This document shows positions 1 to 4,909 of a DNA stretch of 6,957 bases, one piece after another. How positions within the stretch are numbered: the stretch's first letter is position 1; each line of letters begins with the position of its first letter. Under the pieces are notes generated by a model. That model saw only the letters and a list, made by a program, of their open reading frames with translations, made no database searches and was not told the origin of the DNA. The DNA is taken from the NCBI GenBank assembly GCA_937894665.1, contig CALAWF010000066.1:1-6957 (forward strand), written 5' to 3'. This DNA comes from an uncultured bacterium (GTDB lineage Bacteria; Cyanobacteriota; Vampirovibrionia; Gastranaerophilales; Gastranaerophilaceae). Position numbers and translations under genes: made by a program.

Positions 1-34
1 ACCATGGCCCGCTCGCGTTAAGCGGCACCGCTCA
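1..34. repeat. GC-rich segment with alternative hairpins at window edge
   Basis: The first 34 bases are strongly GC-rich, in sharp contrast to the AT-rich DNA that follows. CCGCT occurs at 9-13 and again at 28-32, and its complement AGCGG lies between them at 21-25, so the middle arm can pair with either neighbour. CCATGG at 2-7 is a further palindrome. No convincing coding frame is visible: one forward frame ends at a TAA at 19-21, and another stays open to about 109 without a recognisable product. It may be the edge of a dispersed structured repeat, or the tail of something outside the window. I cannot identify it. Confidence 0.3.
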
Positions 35-116
35 CAATGTAAAGTAACACAAGGATTGATTATTTGTAACACATAGTTTGAGTATTTTGTTAAACTTATT
101 CTTTTTATTTTTAAAC

Positions 117-131
117 TTTATTCTGAATAAA
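117..131. repeat. Short palindrome downstream of lysR
   Basis: TTTATTC and GAATAAA flank one central base, giving a 15-bp odd palindrome in otherwise unstructured AT-rich DNA between the window edge and the lysR stop codon. It is too weak and lacks a suitable T-run to be a good intrinsic terminator. It could be a protein-binding site or chance. Nothing else was found between 35 and 211. Confidence 0.2.
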
Positions 132-211
132 TTTTATAAAAAATGGACAGCGAAAAAATGATAAGAAAACTTACAAAACATTCCTACTACATTTCGAGCA
201 ATATTGATATT

Positions 212-1099
212 TCATAAATTTACCTTATGATTATCTCTAAACACTATTTCTAATTCCTTAAGAAGCAATTTTACAATAGGTGTTAAAGTTTGATGTTTTC
301 GCCAAATTATTTTCATATTTGAGTATTGTTTTGGATATATAGGAATAAAACAAAGTTCATTATGATAGGTTAATTTGTCATAGGATACAACATACCCCAA
401 ACCCTCTCTTGCCATAATAATAGCATTATATGCAAGATTATATGTTGCAACTATATTTAGTTTGTTTTCATCCTGCTTAAACCATTCTGGAACATCTTGT
501 TCGATCCACTGTTCTGAACATATTAAAGGCAATTTCTGAATATCTTTTAAAGTTAAGCTTTCTCTTTTGCTTAACAAATCATCTTTTCTTAATATAATAC
601 CCCAAGTCTCTTTTGCAGGTATATCCATATAATTATACTTTGATAAATCTGCCATTTTCATAATTATTGCAAAATCCAATAGCCCCTTATCAAGTCTTTG
701 AGTTACATCATTTATGTTTCCGCTTCTGATATGGATTTTAATATCAGGATATTTTTCTTGCAGTGATTTTATAGCTCTTGCAAAGTATTTAATTGAATCA
801 GATTCTGCACTCCCTATATAAATATCCCCTTTGTAAACATCATTCAAAGACTTAAATTCTTCTTTTGTTTTTTCAACAAGTTCAATAATATCTTCAGCCC
901 TGTCTTTTAATAACATTCCTCCTTCTGTCAGACGAATTGAATAATTAGTTCTGATGAACAATTTTTGACCTAGTTCGGTTTCCAAATCTTTTAATTGTTT
1001 TGACATTGTTGGTTGAGTTACATTTAATCTCTTAGCGGCATGAGTAATACTACCTTCCCTTGCTATTTCTAAAAAATATTTTAATACTCTAAATTCCAT
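212..1099 (-). CDS. LysR-type transcriptional regulator
   Basis: This 295-residue protein has the full length and layout of a LysR-family regulator. A winged helix-turn-helix occupies about residues 3-60, with the typical AAKRLNVTQPTMSKQLKDLE stretch at 21-40 carrying the recognition helix. A linker helix leads to an effector-binding domain of periplasmic-binding-protein fold (about 88-290). It is transcribed divergently from the hydrolase-reductase operon, and a T-N11-A palindrome lies between them, so it probably controls that operon in response to a small ligand and represses itself. The MEFRVLKYFL start is the usual family start. No Shine-Dalgarno is visible before it, and a possible -10 (TAAAAT, 1111-1106) would start the transcript at or next to the ATG, so a leaderless or near-leaderless mRNA is possible. 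The ligand cannot be inferred. Confidence 0.93.
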   Translation of the reverse strand: MEFRVLKYFLEIAREGSITHAAKRLNVTQPTMSKQLKDLETELGQKLFIRTNYSIRLTEGGMLLKDRAEDIIELVEKTKEEFKSLNDVYKGDIYIGSAESDSIKYFARAIKSLQEKYPDIKIHIRSGNINDVTQRLDKGLLDFAIIMKMADLSKYNYMDIPAKETWGIILRKDDLLSKRESLTLKDIQKLPLICSEQWIEQDVPEWFKQDENKLNIVATYNLAYNAIIMAREGLGYVVSYDKLTYHNELCFIPIYPKQYSNMKIIWRKHQTLTPIVKLLLKELEIVFRDNHKVNL

Positions 1100-1114
1100 A
1101 ATAATATTTTATCA

Positions 1115-1139
1115 TAGTTATAGATAAAAACAATAACTA
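1115..1139. promoter_or_regulatory. LysR-type operator, T-N11-A palindrome
   Basis: TAGTTAT (1115-1121) and ATAACTA (1133-1139) are perfect inverted repeats separated by exactly 11 bases, the classic LysR-family recognition geometry. The centre is near 1127, about 66 bp upstream of the predicted hydrolase transcription start (about 1193), which is where family recognition sites usually sit. It also lies 16-40 bp upstream of the lysR start codon, where it would cover the lysR promoter and allow autorepression. A further half-site, AGTTAT, lies at 1174-1179 between the -35 and -10 of the hydrolase promoter and could be the activation site. Confidence 0.75.
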
Positions 1140-1157
1140 AATATTCAAAATAAGTAT

Positions 1158-1186
1158 TTGATATATCTTACTAAGTTATTTATAAT
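1158..1186 (+). promoter_or_regulatory. Sigma-70 promoter of hydrolase-reductase operon
   Basis: The -35 box TTGATA (1158-1163) matches five of six consensus bases and the -10 box TATAAT (1181-1186) matches all six, with a 17-bp spacer. Transcription would start near 1193 and give a 5' leader of about 48 nt ending in the GAGGAG ribosome binding site at 1231-1236. The LysR-type palindrome lies directly upstream. Confidence 0.7.
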
Positions 1187-1240
1187 AAAATTATAAAAAG
1201 GAAATTCAAAATCATTATATGAAAAATAAAGAGGAGAGTT

Positions 1241-2269
1241 ATGTTTAAAAAACTGTTAGTATTAGGATTAATGGCATTATTTATTATAGGAGGTTCAACT
1301 ATGGCAAATGCAAAGGAAAAATGGGATAAAGTTTTTCATAAATCAGATAAAGTAAATATTGAAAAAGTTACATTCAAAAACCGTTTCGGAATTGAACTTG
1401 CAGGGGATTTATATACTCCAAAAACTATGAATAAAGATGACAAACTTTCTGCTATCGCAATTTCAGGGCCTTTTGGTGCGGTAAAAGAACAGGCTTCAGG
1501 ATTATATGCTCAAACTTTGGCTGAACGTGGGTTTATTACACTTGCATTTGACCCGAGTTACACCGGCGAAAGTAAAGGTGAACCAAGACATATTGCAAGC
1601 CCTGATATTAATACGGAAGATTTTTCTGCTGCAGTTGATTATCTTTCAAACAATAAAAATGTTGATTCTGATAAAATTGGTATTTTAGGAATTTGCGGTT
1701 TCGGCGGTTTTGCGATTAATGCTGTTCAAATTGATACAAGAATTAAAGCAACTGTTGCAAGTACAATGTATGATATGACAAGAGTGTCCGCAAAGGGTTA
1801 CAACGATTCGGTAGATGAAAACGCAAGATATGAAATGAAACAAAACCTTAATAAACAAAGAACTGAAGATTTTAAGAATGGAACTTACAAAGGTGCTGAC
1901 GGTTTACCTGAAAAACTGACAGGCAACGAAGCTCAATTTGTTCAAGATTATTATAACTACTACAAAACAAAAAGAGGTTTCCACCCTCGCTCAATAAATT
2001 CAAACGGCAAATGGAATATGACTTCCGTTCTATCTTTAATAAATCAGCCGATTTTAAAATATTCTAATGAAATTAAAAGTGCCGTTCTTGTAATTCATGG
2101 CGAAAATGCACATTCAAGATATTTTTCAGAAGATGCTTTTAAAAAATTAAAAGGTGATAATAAAGAACTTTTAATTATTGAAGGTACAAACCATACGGAT
2201 TTATATGACAATACGGATAAAATTCCTTTTGATAAAATAGAAAGTTTTTATAGAGAGTATTTAAAATAG
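1241..2269 (+). CDS. Exported alpha/beta hydrolase, cysteine nucleophile
   Basis: The product is 342 residues. A signal peptide is clear: MFKK, a hydrophobic core to about residue 18, and an ANA-KE cleavage site after residue 24, so the mature enzyme should be extracytoplasmic. The rest is an alpha/beta hydrolase of the broad dienelactone hydrolase/COG1073 type. The oxyanion region GPFGAVKEQASGLYA is at about 76-90, the nucleophile elbow GICGFGG at 150-156 carries Cys152 instead of serine, an HGE motif at 287-289 offers a possible acid, and GTNH carries the likely catalytic His318. Many relatives have GICAGGG at the elbow, so cysteine is the family norm here. The start is supported by GAGGAG at 1231-1236. 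The reductase gene follows 8 bases after the stop, so the two are co-transcribed. The substrate is unknown; an ester or lactone is the family expectation. Confidence 0.88.
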   Translation: MFKKLLVLGLMALFIIGGSTMANAKEKWDKVFHKSDKVNIEKVTFKNRFGIELAGDLYTPKTMNKDDKLSAIAISGPFGAVKEQASGLYAQTLAERGFITLAFDPSYTGESKGEPRHIASPDINTEDFSAAVDYLSNNKNVDSDKIGILGICGFGGFAINAVQIDTRIKATVASTMYDMTRVSAKGYNDSVDENARYEMKQNLNKQRTEDFKNGTYKGADGLPEKLTGNEAQFVQDYYNYYKTKRGFHPRSINSNGKWNMTSVLSLINQPILKYSNEIKSAVLVIHGENAHSRYFSEDAFKKLKGDNKELLIIEGTNHTDLYDNTDKIPFDKIESFYREYLK

Positions 2270-2277
2270 AGGTGTTT

Positions 2278-2817
2278 ATGAAAAAAGTTTTAATTATATC
2301 TACTAGTTTGAGAACAAATGCGAATTCTGAAATTCTTGCGAAAGAGGTAGAACGAGGAGCAAAAGAGGCAGGACACGAAGTTGAATTTGTAACTTTAAAA
2401 GATAAAGTAATCAATTTCTGTAAAGGTTGCCTTGCTTGTCAAAAATTAGGCAAATGCGTTATTAATGACGATGCAAATGAAATTACTCTAAAAATGAAAG
2501 ATGCAGATGTTATTGTTTGGGCAACACCTGTTTATTATTATGAAATGTCCGGACAAATGAAAACATTAATAGATAGAGCAAATTCACTCTTTGCAACAGG
2601 TAAAAATTTTAACAAAACTTATGTAATTACAACTTCCGCGGATTCTTCAAAAGGTGTTGCACAAACTGTTTTAAATGGTGTAAACGGTTGGATTGCTTGT
2701 TTTAGTGATGTTGAATTAAAAGGATTTTTAGAAGCAGGCGGGCTTGATAATCCAAATGATGTTCAAAATAGAAACGACCTTTTAGAACAAGCATACAATA
2801 TGGGCAAAAATATATAG
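2278..2817 (+). CDS. NAD(P)H-dependent FMN reductase with Cys cluster
   Basis: This 179-residue flavodoxin-fold protein belongs to the NADPH-dependent FMN reductase/iron-sulfur flavoprotein-like group. STSLRTNANSE (9-18 region) is the FMN phosphate loop. ATPVYYYEMSGQMKTLIDR (82-100) is the flavin-contacting and dimer segment typical of the family. Between them lie Cys48, Cys51, Cys54 and Cys60 followed by Asp-Asp, the compact C-x2-C-x2-C-x5-C pattern that binds an iron-sulfur cluster in related archaeal and clostridial flavoproteins; whether it does so here is inference. An in-frame GTG lies at 2272, but I prefer the ATG at 2278 because AGAGG at 2268-2272 sits 5 bases before it. The protein lacks a signal peptide and so is cytoplasmic. 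It is second in the operon after the exported hydrolase and probably handles electron transfer or reduction of the same class of compound. Confidence 0.88.
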   Translation: MKKVLIISTSLRTNANSEILAKEVERGAKEAGHEVEFVTLKDKVINFCKGCLACQKLGKCVINDDANEITLKMKDADVIVWATPVYYYEMSGQMKTLIDRANSLFATGKNFNKTYVITTSADSSKGVAQTVLNGVNGWIACFSDVELKGFLEAGGLDNPNDVQNRNDLLEQAYNMGKNI

Positions 2818-2830
2818 GAGAATAACTCTG

Positions 2831-2875
2831 ATGAAAAAGTTTATGACACCAATTCAAACATTTTGTTTTGAATAA
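2831..2875 (+). pseudogene. Truncated third operon gene, 14 codons
   Basis: AGGAG at 2816-2820 overlaps the reductase stop and is followed 10 bases later by an ATG that opens a 14-codon frame, MKKFMTPIQTFCFE, ending in TAA. The strong ribosome binding site and tight operon spacing suggest the beginning of a third gene whose body is missing. The sequence after it shows no matching continuation in any frame and is very AT-rich. The likely explanation is truncation by the foreign DNA that follows. A genuine micropeptide is the alternative. Confidence 0.4.
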
Positions 2876-2903
2876 ATAAGAAATTTCTATATCGCAGGAA
2901 TTT

Positions 2904-2929
2904 TGAAAAAATTTTTTACTAATTTTTCA
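2904..2929. terminator. Weak AT-rich stem-loop after the operon
   Basis: TGAAAAAATT (2904-2913) and AATTTTTCA (2921-2929) can pair across a 7-base loop with one bulged A. It is the only stem-loop I could find downstream of the hydrolase-reductase operon. The stem is almost all A-T and lacks a GC-rich base, so terminator activity is uncertain. Confidence 0.25.
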
Positions 2930-2937
2930 GTACTTTT

Positions 2938-3051
2938 TCAGAGTAAAATTTCAAAATAGACTGCTATATCTTTTTCACTATCTCTTATCTTTAATTCATT
3001 TGTTAATATTGCATTTAATTTTGATAAACTTTCTTGATTTTTATTTTTTAT
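2938..3051 (-). pseudogene. Possible C-terminal remnant of an unidentified gene
   Basis: The minus strand is open here for about 37 codons, with a balanced, helix-like composition including the string KIRDSEKDIAVYFEILL before a stop. There is no start codon with a ribosome binding site, and stop codons (TAG, TGA) lie just upstream in frame. It looks more like coding sequence than the surrounding AT-rich DNA and could be a leftover of a gene displaced at the left junction of the element. I do not recognise the family. The rest of 2876-3110 shows nothing else supportable. Confidence 0.25.
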
Positions 3052-3110
3052 TCACTACATCTCAAATTTATTATTAATGTTGAACCAATTTATTTAATAA
3101 GGAAGCAAGC

Positions 3111-3540
3111 ATGCAAGTAAAATTTTCAAGTTTTCAAGATGTCAACGGACAACAAAAAATAAAAATAATGTTTGAACACCATAAAAGCGTTATTTTTTCT
3201 AGCGAAATAGACGACATAAACAAAAACGATTTAGCCACAAAATTAAACCTTATAGATGAGTATTTACAAACGGCTAATCCTATTTATACTCGAAAAGAGA
3301 TTTTAAAAACCTGGGGCAAAATAGATGCACAAATTCAAGAATACTATAAAACGCTCGACCAAAGAGGGGGAAGCCGTCAAGGTTCGGGCGTAAAGTAGGA
3401 AGTAAAAAAACAACTCCAAAGACGGAACGGACTGAACGATTTACGCAAGCCATAACCAAGCAATCAAATTGCTTATGAATTTTCAGGCAAGAAATGAAAA
3501 TTACTATTATGAAAATGACTATAGTAGTGATATGTACTAA
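3111..3540 (+). pseudogene. Frameshifted gene with AT-hook-like RGGSRQGSG motif
   Basis: The intact first frame (3111-3398) gives 95 residues and starts well, with AAGGAA at 3099-3104 six bases before the ATG. It ends in RGGSRQGSGVK, and a glycine/arginine motif of this kind is normally followed by a basic tail. That tail is present one frame over from 3398: GSKKTTPKTERTERFTQAIT. A second break near 3458-3474 moves coding-like sequence to yet another frame, ending DYSSDMY and TAA at 3538-3540. Both breaks are explained by single-base losses and together imply an ancestral protein of about 142 residues. The second break lies in a perfect hairpin (AAGCAAT, CAA loop, ATTGCTT, 3458-3474). The function is not recognised; similar RGGxRxGxGR stretches are common in small phage and mobile-element proteins, and nucleic-acid binding is a guess. 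The 95-residue form may still be expressed. Confidence 0.55.
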
Positions 3541-3564
3541 TTTACAAAGAATGGAGAATGTATT

Positions 3565-3612
3565 ATGAAAAAATTTAAACTACTACTTTTTATGCTGATA
3601 ACGGTGTTTTAA
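3565..3612 (+). CDS. 15-residue hydrophobic peptide, possible broken N-terminus
   Basis: GGAG at 3553-3556 lies 8 bases before an ATG that opens MKKFKLLLFMLITVF and then TAA. The peptide looks like the first half of a signal peptide. It is in the same reading frame as the next ORF (ATG at 3619), separated only by the TAA and two codons, and that ORF has no ribosome binding site of its own. Either this is a leader peptide whose translation is coupled to the downstream gene, or it is the true N-terminus of that gene cut off by a nonsense codon. A real stand-alone micropeptide is a third option. Confidence 0.35.
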   Translation: MKKFKLLLFMLITVF

Positions 3613-3618
3613 TCAAAT

Positions 3619-3981
3619 ATGGATAAAAAAGATTATTTTCAAACTTGGGAATTACAGCTTATAACATATTTTTTATTTAATGAGGCACCAATAAAAAATT
3701 ATAGAGGTCTGATTTCAATAAATTATGTTGATAGTAGCATTAATGAATTACAAGAAGTTTTAATTAAAATTTCAAATATAAGTTTTGAAATGACAAAAAA
3801 ATTATTTAAATGTTCAAAATACACAGACAATGAAATTATTATTCAGTTAAACAAAGAAGATGAAGTAGACTCAACTTATATAAAGAACCAGTTAAAAGAA
3901 TATCTCGAAGCATTTAAAAATGATGATTTAAAAGATTTTAAACAACAATGTTTTTCATACGAATACGAAAGGATGTTTTAA
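3619..3981 (+). CDS. Hypothetical protein, N-terminal part of split gene
   Basis: This open frame of 120 residues has no recognised domain. It is charged, predicted mainly helical, rich in Lys, Asn and Glu, and has no membrane segment. No Shine-Dalgarno precedes the ATG, but it follows the 15-codon ORF by 6 bases in the same frame. It ends at a TAA just after a run of four T (3976-3979). One additional T would carry the frame through into the next ORF and give a 247-residue protein (265 positions if the upstream leader and its stop codon are counted). It is therefore best read as the N-terminal part of one broken gene in the element, although two overlapping genes cannot be excluded. Confidence 0.5.
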   Translation: MDKKDYFQTWELQLITYFLFNEAPIKNYRGLISINYVDSSINELQEVLIKISNISFEMTKKLFKCSKYTDNEIIIQLNKEDEVDSTYIKNQLKEYLEAFKNDDLKDFKQQCFSYEYERMF

Positions 3982-4361
3982 ATACTAAATCTAAGTGTGC
4001 CTTAATTATGCTAGAAGTGTTTTCTGCAAATGAAGAAACCTTAAAAAATAAACTTTTAGGTTATACAGAAAATCTTGATAACACAAAATTTACCAAGAAA
4101 AAGTTAATTTTTAATTTAGCTTGTCAAAGAGTAGCCTCTCTTTTACAAGAAAACAACAATGATTTAGTAATAGTAAAGAATACGTTAATTACAGAATTTG
4201 ATATAGAAAATGAGTCGTTAATAAATCAGCTGATTACAGAGCTAAAAAAATACTATTTTGATTTTATTATCTATAAAAAACCAAGAAGCATAAAAAAGCT
4301 TATAGAGTTAAGAAAGCTAATTTCTAACGCATATATGGAGCAAAGCCATGTCATCGCATAA
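3948..4361 (+). CDS. Hypothetical protein, C-terminal part of split gene
   Basis: The open frame gives 137 residues from the ATG at 3948, but the first ten are probably out-of-frame readings of the previous gene. Coding-like sequence begins at about 3978, directly where the upstream frame stops. Neither the ATG at 3948 nor the internal one at 4009 has a convincing ribosome binding site, which favours a frameshift over independent initiation. The product is helical, Lys/Leu-rich and soluble; I recognise no family. Its 3' end overlaps the next ORF by 14 bases, the usual spacing of co-translated genes, so the whole block was probably a single operon. Confidence 0.5.
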   Translation: MFFIRIRKDVLNTKSKCALIMLEVFSANEETLKNKLLGYTENLDNTKFTKKKLIFNLACQRVASLLQENNNDLVIVKNTLITEFDIENESLINQLITELKKYYFDFIIYKKPRSIKKLIELRKLISNAYMEQSHVIA

Positions 4362-4530
4362 TGCTTCCATTCAATTAGACAATGACAAGTTTTCTTATAA
4401 CATTTCAATCTCTAAATTAAAGACTAATGTTGAAATTAACTTAAATTTTACCAGTGAGGTAGCTAGAGAAGAAACAATTAACGTACTAGTCAATTATATC
4501 AATACGTTTGAAAAACTTACACAATCTTAA
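4348..4530 (+). CDS. Small hypothetical protein upstream of recombinase
   Basis: This 60-residue protein has an unrecognised sequence with alternating polar and hydrophobic residues in the middle (SYNISISKLKTNVEINLNF), suggesting beta strands, then a helical end. TGGAG at 4336-4340 is 7 bases before its ATG, and the start overlaps the end of the preceding ORF by 14 bases, a typical translational-coupling arrangement. The serine recombinase begins 70 bases after the stop. Small accessory genes of this type often sit next to recombinases in integrated elements, but no role can be assigned. Confidence 0.55.
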   Translation: MSSHNASIQLDNDKFSYNISISKLKTNVEINLNFTSEVAREETINVLVNYINTFEKLTQS

Positions 4531-4545
4531 GTAAAGTATTTGTAA

Positions 4546-4579
4546 CATGCCGACACAGTATTTTTTACCGTATAGCATG
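4546..4579. promoter_or_regulatory. Imperfect inverted repeat upstream of recombinase
   Basis: CATGC (4546-4550) and GCATG (4575-4579) are exact inverted arms. Further partial symmetry continues inward around a run of six T. The site lies between the 60-residue ORF and the recombinase ribosome binding site (AGGAGA, 4588-4593). A weak promoter could overlap it (CCGACA at 4550-4555, TATAGC at 4571-4576, spacing only 15). It might be an operator or part of a recombination site, since serine recombinases often have the attachment site next to their gene. Chance symmetry is possible. Confidence 0.25.
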
Positions 4580-4600
4580 AAGTAAATAGGAGAATAAAAC

Positions 4601-4909
4601 ATGAAAAATGCCGTTAGTTACGTAAGAGTTTCATCTGATGACCAAGCAAAACATGGCTACAGTATAGGACAGCAAATCACAAATAATATGCAATTTGCAT
4701 TAAACAATGGGTATACCATAGTAAGAACATTTAAAGATGAAGGTATTTCAGCAAAAAATTTAAATAGACCTGCTTTGCAAGAGCTAATATCATTTTGTTC
4801 AGATAAAACAAACAGAATTGAGGCTGTTATAGTATGGAAGTTAGACCGTATATCACGTAATGTTGGGGATTATACTGCGACACTATGTCCTTTTTTTTGC
4901 TCAAAATAA
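4601..4909 (+). pseudogene. Large serine recombinase, N-terminal catalytic fragment
   Basis: The ATG at 4601 has AGGAGA (4588-4593) seven bases upstream. The product begins with the resolvase/invertase fold: YVRVSSDDQ places the catalytic serine at Ser11 with Arg9, and KLDRISRN (80-87) supplies the conserved active-site Arg83 and Arg86 region. GISAKNLNRPALQEL (48-62) is typical of large serine integrases. At 4891-4898 there is a run of eight T. With seven T the frame would continue as CPFFAQNN into the next ORF, giving a 507-residue protein of normal family length. As read, translation stops at 4907-4909 after 102 residues, so no functional integrase is made unless the polymerase or ribosome slips at the T run. 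A sequencing error in the homopolymer is an equally simple explanation. Confidence 0.85.

Noticed and set aside
1506..1688. 60-codon forward ORF inside the hydrolase gene
   Set aside because: It lies in another frame of a well-supported gene, with a Leu/Ile-rich shadow composition and no ribosome binding site.
2175..2414. 79-codon minus-strand ORF across the hydrolase-reductase junction
   Set aside because: It is antisense to two convincing genes, low in complexity and has no initiation signal.
2881..3110. CRISPR or tandem repeats in the AT-rich spacer
   Set aside because: There are only short A/T-run similarities such as repeated CTGAAAAA on the minus strand; no regular repeat-spacer pattern is present.
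3426..3436. GGACTGAAC in the AT-hook-like gene, resembling GGACTCGAACC of the antisense tRNA, considered as a left attachment copy
   Set aside because: It differs by a base deletion and is explained by the coding of the Thr-Glu-Arg-Thr-Glu-Arg tail; the similarity does not extend.
3494..3568. 24-codon ORF whose TGA overlaps the ATG at 3565
   Set aside because: It lies in a different frame from the coding-like tail of the upstream gene and has no ribosome binding site; the overlap seems accidental.
60..4548. Shared 11-base string TATTTGTAACA near 60 and near 4537, considered as element-end direct repeats
   Set aside because: It is too short for such AT-rich DNA, and the first copy lies beyond the intact host operon.
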